Source of the DNA: an uncultured Oscillospiraceae bacterium | GTDB taxonomy: Bacteria > Bacillota > Clostridia > Oscillospirales > Oscillospiraceae | Direction: 5' to 3' | DNA: 22,223 nt | Assembly: GCA_947628265.1 (NCBI GenBank) | Contig: CANQZF010000005.1 | Coordinates: forward strand, 1-22,223 | Shown here: positions 12,978 to 20,737 of the stretch, in pieces | How positions within the stretch are numbered: position 1 is the stretch's first letter | Layout of the letters: each line of letters begins with the position of its first letter | The notes under the pieces: model-generated | Told to the model about the DNA's origin: nothing | Database searches by the model: none | Seen by the model: the letters and a program-made list of their open reading frames with translations, nothing else | Position numbers and translations under genes: made by a program

Positions 12978-13699
12978 CAGAGCTTGAAAAGGAGTTTTAT
13001 TCCGTAGATCAAACCGTAGAGGATGGGCTGGTGAAAGACGTAGATGGCAAGGCTCTTGCGTCCGATTTGCGGGAGGACGGGGCAGGTGAAGGTGTAAAAC
13101 CGCTCCGGGAGCTTTCGCTCCACCACGTAATTGCCCGCCCAGGTCCCCAGGAGGAACACGAAGAGCCAGGGGAAGATGGGGAACCAGTCGGCGGTGTAAA
13201 AGCCCTTATACGTCCACCCCAGGGGGAAGATCCATTTCGCCACCGCGTCCGGAATGTGGATGTTACGGGTGGCCCAGGCGGTGAAAATGAGAAGAGCGGC
13301 GTAGAGGATGGGCGCGATCTTCCGGGGGATGGCGTCCCAGAGCTTATGGGTCAGGGCGAAGAAGATCATGCAAAAGCCCAGAAGGTGCAGGACGCCAAAG
13401 AGGATGGGGTCGTTGATGATGGGGAGGACCGTCACCGCCGTCATAACCATGGCGATGGCAAAGGCGATGAGGCCCCGCTTTAAGTTGCTCCGGGAGAAGC
13501 GGCAGCAAAGGCCCGAGAGGAAGATGAAAAGCCCCGCGAAAACGTAGTGGAGGACGTCGAAAACGGGATTGGAGAAGATCCACATGGGCGCGCCGCACAG
13601 CTTCACAAGGTCGATGAGGATGTGGTGGATCACCATCAGCACCAGCGCCAGGCCCCGGGCGGCGTCTATGGCGTCGATGCGCTTTTTCTTCTCCGTCAT
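12977..13699 (-). CDS. DUF1624/HGSNAT-like multi-pass membrane protein
   Basis: A 240-residue protein with about seven hydrophobic segments. It matches the family related to the heparan-alpha-glucosaminide N-acetyltransferase catalytic domain: RIDAIDAARGLALVLMVIHH near residues 7-26, FGVLHLLGFCMIFFALTHKL near 101-120, the TADWFPIFPWLFVFLLGTWAG stretch near 180-200, and a C-terminal KSLAIYVFHQPILY. Members are thought to acylate carbohydrate or envelope acceptors; the bacterial substrate is not known. It overlaps the ychF stop by four bases (ATGA) and is read with it. The stop runs into the T-tract of the shared terminator. Confidence 0.85.
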   Translation of the reverse strand: MTEKKKRIDAIDAARGLALVLMVIHHILIDLVKLCGAPMWIFSNPVFDVLHYVFAGLFIFLSGLCCRFSRSNLKRGLIAFAIAMVMTAVTVLPIINDPILFGVLHLLGFCMIFFALTHKLWDAIPRKIAPILYAALLIFTAWATRNIHIPDAVAKWIFPLGWTYKGFYTADWFPIFPWLFVFLLGTWAGNYVVERKLPERFYTFTCPVLPQIGRKSLAIYVFHQPILYGLIYGIKLLFKL

Positions 13700-14793
13700 A
13701 CGTTGAACCGGAAGAGGGTGACGTCGCCGTCGCGCATGACGTAATCCTTGCCCTCGCTTCTGACTAAGCCCTTTTCCCTGGCGGCGGCCATGGAGCCGCA
13801 GGCCTCGAGATCGTCAAAGGCCACGATCTCGGCCCGGATGAAGCCCCGCTCAAAGTCGGAGTGGATCTTCCCGGCGGCCTGGGGGGCGCGGGTGCCCTTT
13901 GTGATGGTCCAGGCCCGGCACTCATCGGACCCGGCGGTGAGGAAGCTTATAAGGCCCAGAAGGGAGTAGGAGCACTTGATGAGCCGGTCGAGGCCCGACT
14001 CCGTGAGGCCCAGCTCCTCTAAGAACATGGCCCGCTCCTCGGCGGGGAGCTCCGTAAGCTCCTGCTCCGTCTTGGCGCAAATGGGCAGGACCTGGGCCCC
14101 CTCCGTCTCGGCCCGGGAGAGGACAGCCTTATAATAGGCGTTATTGGCGAAGTCCGCGATGCCCGCCTCGTCCATGTTGGCGGCGTAAATGACGGGCTTG
14201 AGGGACAAAAGCTCGCTCTCGGCGATGAGCTGGGCGTCGTCGGCGCTGTCCGCCTCAAAGCTCCGGGCGGACTTCCCGGCATCCAGGTGTTCCCGGAGGG
14301 CGGAGAGGACCTCCGCCTCGTGCCGGAGCTTCTTGTCCCCGCCCTTGGCGCCCCGCTCCACCTTGTCCAGGCGTCGGGTGACCATCTCCAGATCCGCCAT
14401 GACCAGCTCCAGGTCGATGATGTCGATGTCCCGGAGGGGGTCCGTGCCGCCCTCCACGTGGATGACGTTTTCGTCGTCAAAGCAGCGCACCACATGGACG
14501 ATGGCGTCGGTGCGGCGGATGTTCTCCAAAAACTTGTTGCCCAGCCCCTCGCCCTTGGACGCCCCGCGCACAAGGCCCGCGATGTCCACGAACTCGATGA
14601 CGGCGGGGGTGTACTTTTTGGGCTTGTACATCTCCGCCAGGAAGTCGAGCCGCCTGTCCGGGACCGTCACGGTCCCCACGTTGGGCTCGATGGTGCAGAA
14701 AGGGTAGTTCGCCGCCTCCGCCCCGGCGTTTGTGATGGCGTTAAAGAGGGTGGACTTCCCCACGTTGGGAAGGCCGACGATGCCTAATTTCAT
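13696..14793 (-). CDS. ychF: Ribosome-associated ATPase YchF (Obg/OLA1 family)
   Basis: A 365-residue P-loop protein of the universally conserved YchF group, which binds ribosomes and prefers ATP to GTP. Seen: the P-loop GLPNVGKST at 7-15, the FVDIAGLVRGASKGEGLGNK G3 region, and NMDE in place of the NKxD guanine-recognition motif, which explains ATP use. A helical insert follows and a C-terminal TGS domain ends the protein (RAWTITKGTRAPQAAGKIHS, KDYVMRDGDVTLFRFNV). AGGAGG is ten bases before the ATG. The promoter at 15002-15030 leaves a leader of about 200 bases. It is coupled to the DUF1624 gene. Confidence 0.96.
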   Translation of the reverse strand: MKLGIVGLPNVGKSTLFNAITNAGAEAANYPFCTIEPNVGTVTVPDRRLDFLAEMYKPKKYTPAVIEFVDIAGLVRGASKGEGLGNKFLENIRRTDAIVHVVRCFDDENVIHVEGGTDPLRDIDIIDLELVMADLEMVTRRLDKVERGAKGGDKKLRHEAEVLSALREHLDAGKSARSFEADSADDAQLIAESELLSLKPVIYAANMDEAGIADFANNAYYKAVLSRAETEGAQVLPICAKTEQELTELPAEERAMFLEELGLTESGLDRLIKCSYSLLGLISFLTAGSDECRAWTITKGTRAPQAAGKIHSDFERGFIRAEIVAFDDLEACGSMAAAREKGLVRSEGKDYVMRDGDVTLFRFNV

Positions 14794-14799
14794 GTTTAT

Positions 14800-14970
14800 C
14801 TATACCTCCTGAATTTCCAAGGGTTTTAAGTCTGCATCCGGCAAAAAGACGTACTGAAAATAATTGCGCGGCCTCTTTGCGGCGCGGAGGAACGCCCTTT
14901 GCTCCTCCGCAGTAAGAGTCTTCGGGTCTCCACTGCTTTTTGCTTTTGATACACCCGTGGGGAACGCTTC
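14800..14970 (-). pseudogene. Possible tyrosine-recombinase (integrase) fragment
   Basis: Between stops, this minus-strand frame gives 56 residues, including DPKTLTAEEQRAFLRAAKRP and then NYFQYVFLPD. Integrases of conjugative elements and phages have a similar LTxEEQxxFLxxAK...YY stretch at the start of the catalytic domain. There is no start codon and no downstream R-H-R-Y motifs. The fragment sits in the ychF leader and ends in its ribosome site. It could be a chance reading: the codons are plausible, but the block also contains perfect hairpins such as GCGGAGGA/TCCTCCGC. Confidence 0.35.
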
Positions 14971-15001
14971 CTATATCAAAAGGAACCCCCGCAATACAAC
15001 C

Positions 15002-15030
15002 ATTGTATCACAGAGGTCCCTGTCAGGCAA
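15002..15030 (-). promoter_or_regulatory. ychF promoter
   Basis: TTGCCT (15030-15025), a 17-base spacer and TACAAT (15007-15002) on the minus strand. The -10 box lies in a perfect inverted repeat, ATACAA-3-TTGTAT (14994-15008). The long leader downstream holds TTTTGATA/TATCAAAA and GCGGAGGA/TCCTCCGC stems. Confidence 0.6.
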
Positions 15031-15053
15031 GAATGAAGTTATGTTCAGAGTTC

Positions 15054-15097
15054 AAAAACTCGGCGCGAACGGCTTGCTTTAATGGGTATTCGCGTCG
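15054..15097 (-). terminator. Terminator of the zinc-ribbon operon
   Basis: On the minus strand CGACGCGAA (15097-15089) pairs with TTCGCGCCG (15069-15061), with one mismatch, and is followed by AGTTTTTG. It begins two bases after the last stop of the operon and separates it from the ychF promoter. Confidence 0.65.
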
Positions 15098-15098
15098 T

Positions 15099-16091
15099 TT
15101 ACGGATCCATGTATTTTTCTGAGTAATAAGCATACCACTCATTCAAATCATATATGAGGTCGCCGTGGAAGTGGGTGAAGGACAGATACCCGTCCAGTTT
15201 CCTGACATAAATTGATCCCAGACAATTCCGCGGTGCCTTCCACAGCGCAAAGGAATACTGCGTCTTGGATACATCTTCCGGTATAGACGATTCATCTTCA
15301 GGAGCAATCCCGGACATTGGGCCAAGGGGATGCTCAGCCAGCCATTCTTCAACTATCGCCTGTGCTTCCTCCACGGAAGCGACCGCATCCGTGAACATAT
15401 TCGGCAGGGAATTGAGGCCGAAATACGCATCATAAGTGGTGATCCCGTTTTCGGAGCTCCAATTCACAAGATCCATGAACGTGGGATAGTCAGCCTTGTT
15501 TTTCTGACCCCAGAAAAGCTCGTTGAGCATCCCGGAGGGATCGTTAAAATCCTCCACCTCGATCCCGTTCAGAGTCATAGCGTAAGGGTAGAGCATTTGT
15601 CCCTCCGCGTTGACGTTCAAACCCGTTATTTCAAGGACGATGGACACCGGATGATCTCCACCCGTCACATTGCCGGAATAAGTCAGATACGCAACGCTCC
15701 CATCCTGCTCAAAGGACCTCTTCTCGCCGGCTATAAGCCAGTCAAAAAGCTCCCTGTATGTGGCTTCATAGCCAAACTCCGTCATGGGGGCGACGCTCTC
15801 AGCCAAATCGAAAAGAGTTGGCTCATCCTTTCCGTCATCCACTATCGCCGCAATAAGCAGCGCAATCAACGCTACAGCCACGACCACGGCGATACCGATC
15901 ACGATTTTTTTGGATCTCTTCGCTTTTGGCTTCCTTCCGGTGACTTTTTTCATCGGCTCAGCCGTTCCGGTTTTGACCTCTGCCACATCCGCAGACGGCG
16001 CTGTTATTTCAGAAGAAGTCAGCTTCGCGCCGCACTTGGGGCAGAAGGCGGCGCCGTCAGGAAGCTGTGTTCCGCATTTTGAGCAAAACAT
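15099..16091 (-). CDS. Zinc-ribbon single-pass membrane protein with shared C-terminal domain
   Basis: A 330-residue protein, third in the operon. The N-terminus MFCSKCGTQLPDGAAFCPKC has Cys3, Cys6, Cys17 and Cys20, a rubredoxin-like zinc ribbon. A basic linker (GRKPKAKRSKK) leads to one transmembrane helix at about 62-84; the remaining 245 residues should lie outside. Residues 110-195 (FDWLIAGEKRSFEQDG, YLTYSG, VLEITGLNVN, MTLNGIEV) align by eye with the end of the first protein of the operon, so the two share a domain I cannot name. I use the ATG at 16091, eight bases after GGAGG; a TTG at 16106 falls on the ribosome site. Function unknown. Confidence 0.85.
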   Translation of the reverse strand: MFCSKCGTQLPDGAAFCPKCGAKLTSSEITAPSADVAEVKTGTAEPMKKVTGRKPKAKRSKKIVIGIAVVVAVALIALLIAAIVDDGKDEPTLFDLAESVAPMTEFGYEATYRELFDWLIAGEKRSFEQDGSVAYLTYSGNVTGGDHPVSIVLEITGLNVNAEGQMLYPYAMTLNGIEVEDFNDPSGMLNELFWGQKNKADYPTFMDLVNWSSENGITTYDAYFGLNSLPNMFTDAVASVEEAQAIVEEWLAEHPLGPMSGIAPEDESSIPEDVSKTQYSFALWKAPRNCLGSIYVRKLDGYLSFTHFHGDLIYDLNEWYAYYSEKYMDP

Positions 16092-16134
16092 GACGTATTC
16101 CTCCAAATTTTACAGTCGTATAGAGAAATTGAGC

Positions 16135-16851
16135 TTATTTCTTCCCTCCAACGGTCTCATCGACCGTCACATCGCCGTTGACCTCATGAAGTAAGGCCAC
16201 AAACTCCCGAACGGCGTCATTATCCTTGCCCTGGGTCGCCAACAGACACAGCGTATAGTATTTTCCGCTCTTGGTACTGACACGAAGCTGCCGCATCTGC
16301 TCAGCGAGTCCGTATGCCGCACGATGAACGACACAAAACACTTTACTTACCTCTGAGCAAGGTATGATCTGTCCCCTGCGACGGGTAAAAATGTACTTCC
16401 GGCCCAGACGGATCTGATCTCTGAAAAGACCCTGGCTGTTTTGAAAGTCCACGATCGCGGCGTCCAGCTGCCCCTGCGCGTCGAGCTTCTTTATCCTATT
16501 AAATGTCAAGCGCTGGCGCACCCCAAGCGCGGCGCAGATAAGGCCAGCAACCCAAAACAGAATAATACCCTCGCCTAACGTTTTATTTCTTACAGTGATA
16601 AACAGTGCCAAAAGCAGGATCAGCGCCGCCGGTATGAGCCAGTACAGCTTAAACCTGGGCCTGACGTAATCGTCTAGGGAGCTTTTCCCATCCACCGTGC
16701 CGGTCCGCGCGGGCGTCGCGACGGAGGCCTGGCTGTTTTCGACCGGCGCGTTGGCGGACGTCTGCCCCGCAGCCTCGACCTGTTTAGCACCGCATTTGGG
16801 ACAAAAGACCGCATCATCCGGAAGCTCGTTCCCACATTTTATACAGTACAT
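16135..16851 (-). CDS. Zinc-ribbon membrane protein with PH-like domain
   Basis: A 238-residue protein, middle gene of the operon. The zinc ribbon MYCIKCGNELPDDAVFCPKC has the same cysteine spacing as its neighbours. A Ser/Ala/Thr-rich linker follows, then two hydrophobic segments at about 68-87 and 93-111. Residues 115-230 (LGRKYIFTRRRGQIIPCSEV, VFCVVHRAAYG, STKSGKYYTLCLL, DAVREFVALLHE) read like a bacterial PH-like fold placed on the cytoplasmic side. The ribosome site is AGAGGGA, about nine bases before the ATG. It starts 17 bases after the first gene and ends 43 bases before the third. Function unknown. Confidence 0.82.
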   Translation of the reverse strand: MYCIKCGNELPDDAVFCPKCGAKQVEAAGQTSANAPVENSQASVATPARTGTVDGKSSLDDYVRPRFKLYWLIPAALILLLALFITVRNKTLGEGIILFWVAGLICAALGVRQRLTFNRIKKLDAQGQLDAAIVDFQNSQGLFRDQIRLGRKYIFTRRRGQIIPCSEVSKVFCVVHRAAYGLAEQMRQLRVSTKSGKYYTLCLLATQGKDNDAVREFVALLHEVNGDVTVDETVGGKK

Positions 16852-16868
16852 AGGCGCGTCCCTCTGTT

Positions 16869-17606
16869 TTAATATTTCTCATATACTTTCGCGAGCAGGG
16901 CGTATAATAAGATGTCACTCTGCTCCACGCCGTTTATATCCAATCGGTCTACAACGAAGTTTTCGCCGGTGATCTTGAAAATGACCCTGGCGTCTACCTT
17001 GTCGCCAAGATATTCGCACACCCCGTTGAAAGAGACATAGGAGTAGCCGTTCTCCTTGTAGGTGCTCCATTTTTCATTTTCAAAGAAGTCGTCAAAGGCT
17101 TCCTCAACGGTGACAGTCTCACTGTACTGTGATAAATGCGCCTCCCGCACACTGGCTCCGGGTTTTACAAGGTCGGTAAAGAAATCGGTGTTTGTAGCAA
17201 AGAGTATAACGGCCGCAAAGATTGCCACGCCCCAAAGCGCGATATGTATGATGGTCTTTTTCGCTTCACTGCGTTCCTCTTGATTTCCCTTGACAATGAT
17301 AATGACAAAGCTGGCAACAATGAGCAGACCGAGCAGTAAATAACCAAACTCCCGCAAAAAGGATATGAGAAGGATCACAGCTGGGATTGTGACTGCCGCA
17401 GCAACGATAACGCCCAATACTCTTTTTGACGTTGAGCTTTTGTCCCACCATTTTTTCAACTTAGAAGGTTCATGCTCATCAGGTTCTTCACCCGTACCGG
17501 CCAGCTCCGCAGGCCTCTGTGCAGGGTCTATGCTCAATGCAGTGCCACACTTGGGGCAAAAACGCATATCCCCGTTGACCTGCGTTCCACACTTGTGACA
17601 ATACAT
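16869..17606 (-). CDS. Zinc-ribbon multi-pass membrane protein with shared C-terminal domain
   Basis: A 245-residue protein, first of the three-gene operon. The N-terminal zinc ribbon MYCHKCGTQVNGDMRFCPKC carries Cys3, Cys6, Cys17 and Cys20. After an acidic linker come three hydrophobic segments, about 63-84, 87-105 and 118-137. The last 80 residues (EEAFDDFFENEKWSTYKENG, YVSFNGV, VIFKITGENF, LDINGVEQ) resemble part of the third protein's outer region. With three helices this domain is on the side of the membrane opposite the ribbon. GGGAGGA is six bases before the ATG. No enzymatic motif is visible; function unknown. Confidence 0.85.
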   Translation of the reverse strand: MYCHKCGTQVNGDMRFCPKCGTALSIDPAQRPAELAGTGEEPDEHEPSKLKKWWDKSSTSKRVLGVIVAAAVTIPAVILLISFLREFGYLLLGLLIVASFVIIIVKGNQEERSEAKKTIIHIALWGVAIFAAVILFATNTDFFTDLVKPGASVREAHLSQYSETVTVEEAFDDFFENEKWSTYKENGYSYVSFNGVCEYLGDKVDARVIFKITGENFVVDRLDINGVEQSDILLYALLAKVYEKY

Positions 17607-17655
17607 TTTCAGTCCTCCCTATAAATAAACTCAGGCAAGCGAATAAGCGCTGATA

Positions 17656-17693
17656 TATATTGACAATATACTACAAATACCCCTTTGAGTCAA
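17656..17693 (-). promoter_or_regulatory. Zinc-ribbon operon promoter with palindrome over the -10 box
   Basis: TTGACT (17693-17688), 17 bases, TATATT (17670-17665) on the minus strand. A perfect inverted repeat, TATATTG-A-CAATATA (17656-17670), begins at the -10 box and extends to the start point, where a repressor would block transcription. Confidence 0.7.
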
Positions 17694-17922
17694 TATTAAA
17701 ACCTCTTACAGATGTTTCTTGCCCCCGCTCCCGCGCGCCAACGATCTAGGGTACTCGCTCAAAACAAGAAAAGCCTCCCCGCGCCGCTCTGGGCGCAGGG
17801 AGGTCGTTTCGTTATCAGAAGAATTAATCTTCACGGCGTGTTTAGAGGCGATGCGAAAATCGGGGTTCGGGCGGGTTTAGACCCCTCCCCCGCGCCGCAC
17901 CAGCGGGAAAATATGTATTTGC
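17694..17922. other. Intergenic region, no gene seen
   Basis: Together with the promoter just below it, this makes a 316-base stretch without a gene. It holds the cdd terminator (17761-17803). From 17804 to 17922 I see only a small GC-rich stretch and a short stem near 17908-17940 (GCGGG/CCCGC-like), which may be the end of the cdd transcript. No RNA gene or open frame is convincing. Confidence 0.6.
17761..17803 (-). terminator. Terminator of the secA-pgeF-SBP-cdd run
   Basis: A long GC stem, CCTCCCTGCGCCC against GGCGCGGGGAGG on the minus strand (17803-17774, one bulge), is followed by CTTTTCTTGTTTT. It lies about 120 bases past the cdd stop and before the zinc-ribbon promoter. Confidence 0.8.
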
Positions 17923-18303
17923 TTATTTCCCCGCCAGGGGGAGGAGCTCGCGGAGTTTGTAGCTGACGTAACGGCCGTCGGCGCGGACGCATAGGACCTC
18001 CATGTCCTGGGAGAACTCCCCCAGGACCTGACGGCACTCCCCGCAGGGGACGCAGTAGTCCGCGCTCTCCCGGGAGTATATGGCGATGCGCCGGTACCGG
18101 CGCTTCCCCTGGGCCACGGCGCGGCACACGGCGGCCCGCTCGGCGCAGATGGTGGAGCCGATGGCCCCGTTCTCCACGGTACAGGCGGTGACCACGGTGC
18201 CGTCGGCGCACTCCAGCGCCGCCCCCCGGCCCACCTTGGAATAGGGCGCGTAGGCGTTGGCGGCGGCCTCGATGGCGTGGTTTATGAGCTCTCTGTCCGT
18301 CAT
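17923..18303 (-). CDS. cdd: Cytidine deaminase
   Basis: A 126-residue protein, the size of tetrameric cytidine deaminases, which convert cytidine and deoxycytidine to uridine forms for pyrimidine salvage. The zinc ligands are Cys53, Cys87 and Cys90, in the motifs ICAERAAV (catalytic Glu55) and VPCGECRQVLGEF. The substrate-binding VENGAIGST stretch and the N-terminal AYAPYSKV are in place. I start at the ATG at 18303, six bases after AAGGAGGG; a longer frame runs into the lipoprotein gene and is not the deaminase N-terminus. It begins 26 bases after that gene's stop and is the last gene of the run. Confidence 0.95.
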   Translation of the reverse strand: MTDRELINHAIEAAANAYAPYSKVGRGAALECADGTVVTACTVENGAIGSTICAERAAVCRAVAQGKRRYRRIAIYSRESADYCVPCGECRQVLGEFSQDMEVLCVRADGRYVSYKLRELLPLAGK

Positions 18304-18329
18304 CCTTATCCCTCCTTGTGGGCGGAGCG

Positions 18330-19907
18330 TCAGTCCCTGGTCGGGTCCACGGTCCACCCCAAAATGCCGGTAAATATGTGGGACTGCCCGGGGGCGGCCC
18401 CGGACACCACGCCCACGTGGGTCAGCACCGCCCCGCGCTTGTAGGCGATGGGGACCACGGCGCAGTCCTCGGCGGCGTAGACGCAAAGCTCCGTTGCGGC
18501 GGCGGGGCGGTCCTCCGGGGAGGCCGCCAGATACTCGTTGATCCGCTGGGCGTAGCCGTCCGCGCCGGTCTTGGAATAATTGAGGGAGCCGGTGAAGAGC
18601 GCCGTCAGATCCAGGTCCGCACGGAGCTTCACCTCCCCGATGAAGAGGTCGAAATTGCCGGCCTCCAGGGCCTTTTTATAGTCGTCGAAGTCCAGCGCCT
18701 CCACGGCCGCGTCGAAGCCCATGTTGATGAGCTCTCCGGCCACGATCCCGGCGGCGCCGACCTTGGCCTCGGACTCGGAATTCACCAGGATCCGGAGCTT
18801 GAAGCTCTCCCCCGAATAGTCGAGCCTGCCGTCCAGGTCCGCGTCCTCCAGCCCCGCCGAGGCGGCGAGCCTCCGAAACTCCTGGCGGGAGTAGGCGTAG
18901 CCCGAGGCGACGGACGTATCCCAGCCGGCCAGGTCCTGGCTGAGGACAAAGAGGGTGGCGTCCGCGTCCCCGCCGAAGCTCCGGGCGACGATGGAATCCC
19001 GGTCCACAAGCCGCGAGATGGCCCGGCGGACCGCGGGATTTGACAGCACCTTCCCCGCGCCGTTCATCCCCAGGTAAATGAGCTGTGTGGTGCGGTAGTA
19101 GCGGGTCTCATGGAGCATGTGGATGTTGAGCCGCGCCGTCCCCGTGGGGTCGTAGTCCAGAAGATCCACGGTCCGTTCGGAGAACGCCTCCGCCAGGTCC
19201 GCCTCCGGGACCTCCTTGAGGTAGACGCGCCGCAGGGAGGCGGAGGTGTAGTCCCGGTGGGAGGTGAAGACGTTCAGCACCCCCGCGCCCATGACGTAGG
19301 GGCCGGTGCCCTGGGGGGCCTCGTCGTCGGCGGAGCCGTTTTTGATGATGGGCACGTCCAGAAGGGAGGGCAAAAACATATTGGCCCGCTTAAGGCGTAT
19401 CTCCACCCCTCCGTCCGCCGTCGTCTGGACGGAGGCGATGTCCGAGAGGCGGGCGGCGTACTTGTCCGAGGTCCTGGCGATATTCAAGGTGTACGTCACG
19501 TCGTCCGCCGTGAGCTCCGAGCCGTCGTGAAAGCGCACGCCCTCCCGGAGCTTCAGGGCGTAGGTGAGGCCGTCGGCGGTCTCAAAGCTCTCGCACAGCA
19601 CCGGGACGGCCTCCAGGTCCGCCGACAGGGCGAAAAGGGGCTCATACAGGAGCTCGAAAAGCCCCGCGTTATAGCGGCTCGTCCCGATGAGCGGGTTCAT
19701 GGAGCTGTCCGGGTCGTAATTTATGGAGAAGACCTCGTCGGCGCGGCTGTACCCCTCCGGCGGGGCGGTGGGCGCTTCGGCGTCGGAGGTGGGCTCCTCC
19801 GAGGGGCCCGCCGTGGGCTCCGGGGCCGGCTCGGGCAGAAGGCCGCAGGACGAGACCGCCAGACACAGCGCCAGCGCCGGTATCCATTTTTTCAGGGCGT
19901 CGCGCAT
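18330..19907 (-). CDS. Substrate-binding lipoprotein, SBP family 5 (peptide/nickel type)
   Basis: A 525-residue extracytoplasmic protein. The signal peptide ends in the lipobox VSSC with Cys21 as the lipid-anchor residue, followed by a Pro/Glu/Thr-rich linker to about residue 52. The body is family 5: SMNPLIGTSRYNAGLFELLY, LREGVRFHDGSELTADDVTY, TGPYVM, NPAVRRAISRLVDRDSIVAR. Such proteins deliver oligopeptides or other solutes to an ABC importer. No permease or ATPase gene is adjacent, so this is an orphan or works with a transporter elsewhere. It overlaps the pgeF stop by 16 bases and precedes cdd by 26. The ligand cannot be predicted. Confidence 0.9.
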   Translation of the reverse strand: MRDALKKWIPALALCLAVSSCGLLPEPAPEPTAGPSEEPTSDAEAPTAPPEGYSRADEVFSINYDPDSSMNPLIGTSRYNAGLFELLYEPLFALSADLEAVPVLCESFETADGLTYALKLREGVRFHDGSELTADDVTYTLNIARTSDKYAARLSDIASVQTTADGGVEIRLKRANMFLPSLLDVPIIKNGSADDEAPQGTGPYVMGAGVLNVFTSHRDYTSASLRRVYLKEVPEADLAEAFSERTVDLLDYDPTGTARLNIHMLHETRYYRTTQLIYLGMNGAGKVLSNPAVRRAISRLVDRDSIVARSFGGDADATLFVLSQDLAGWDTSVASGYAYSRQEFRRLAASAGLEDADLDGRLDYSGESFKLRILVNSESEAKVGAAGIVAGELINMGFDAAVEALDFDDYKKALEAGNFDLFIGEVKLRADLDLTALFTGSLNYSKTGADGYAQRINEYLAASPEDRPAAATELCVYAAEDCAVVPIAYKRGAVLTHVGVVSGAAPGQSHIFTGILGWTVDPTRD

Positions 19908-20707
19908 TTTAAGCTCTCTCCGTTCACGATCACCGCCGCCTGGGCTCCCCGCTCCCCGTTAGTGGCCCGGTGGGACCAGTATTTGTCCGGGCTTTGAAGG
20001 GTACACTCCCCGGAGACGGCGATATTTTCCGGCTTGAGGCCGGCTCTTATGAGAAGGGCGCGGTTGACGCCCTTTAAGTCCACATAGAATTTTCCGGGGT
20101 TCTCCGACTCCCGTATAAAGGCGTCAGCGCGGTCCCCCAGGACGGCCCGGACGGCCTCCGGGACCTCGGGGCCCGTCTCAAAGGAGGAAAAGGAGATGCC
20201 GGGGCCGATGGCGGCCCGGATGTCCTCCGGAGCGCTGCCCAGGCGGACCATGGCCGCCGCGCCCGCACCCGCGATGTCCGCCACGGTCCCCCTCCACCCC
20301 GCATGGAGCGCCGCCGAGACGGTGCGCTTCGGGTCATGGAGGAGAATGGGGATGCAGTCGGCGGTGAAGGCGATAAGGGCAAGGCCCGGTTCCGCCGTGA
20401 CGATGCCGTCGGCCTCGTAGGGCAGGGGCCCGTAGGGCTCCCGGGCGTCGGCCCCCGTCACGGGGCGGACATGATTTTTGTGTACCTGCTTTGTAAAGCA
20501 GAGCTTATCGATACGGAGGGCCGCCTTGAGCCGCCGGTAGTTCTCCCGGACGGCCTCCGGCTTATCCCCCCGGTTCTCCCCCAGGTTGAGGGAGGCGTAG
20601 ATCCCCTCGCTCACCCCGCCAAAGCGGGTGGTGAAGCCGTGGGGGACGGAGATGTGCGGGGCCGTCATGAGTATAAGGCCGTTTACGCTTTTTTCAACAA
20701 GATCCAT
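19892..20707 (-). CDS. pgeF: PgeF/YfiH-family multicopper-fold protein (laccase domain, purine nucleoside enzyme)
   Basis: A 271-residue protein of the PgeF/YfiH (DUF152, 'polyphenol oxidase') family. Members act as purine nucleoside phosphorylase and adenosine deaminase, or guard peptidoglycan precursors against wrong incorporation; they are not true laccases. Seen: HGFTTRFGGVSEGIYASLNL near 23-42, KQVHKN (His76), TADCIPILL (Cys118), HAGWRGT (His135), AIGPGIS, and a C-terminal GECT and NGERGAQAAVI. His76, Cys118 and His135 are the expected zinc ligands. GGGAG lies eight bases before the ATG at 20707, 30 bases after the secA stop. With cdd downstream it suggests nucleoside salvage. Confidence 0.92.
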   Translation of the reverse strand: MDLVEKSVNGLILMTAPHISVPHGFTTRFGGVSEGIYASLNLGENRGDKPEAVRENYRRLKAALRIDKLCFTKQVHKNHVRPVTGADAREPYGPLPYEADGIVTAEPGLALIAFTADCIPILLHDPKRTVSAALHAGWRGTVADIAGAGAAAMVRLGSAPEDIRAAIGPGISFSSFETGPEVPEAVRAVLGDRADAFIRESENPGKFYVDLKGVNRALLIRAGLKPENIAVSGECTLQSPDKYWSHRATNGERGAQAAVIVNGESLKCATP

Positions 20708-20737
20708 AGAAACTCCCGTCAGGGCTTTCGAGCCAGT

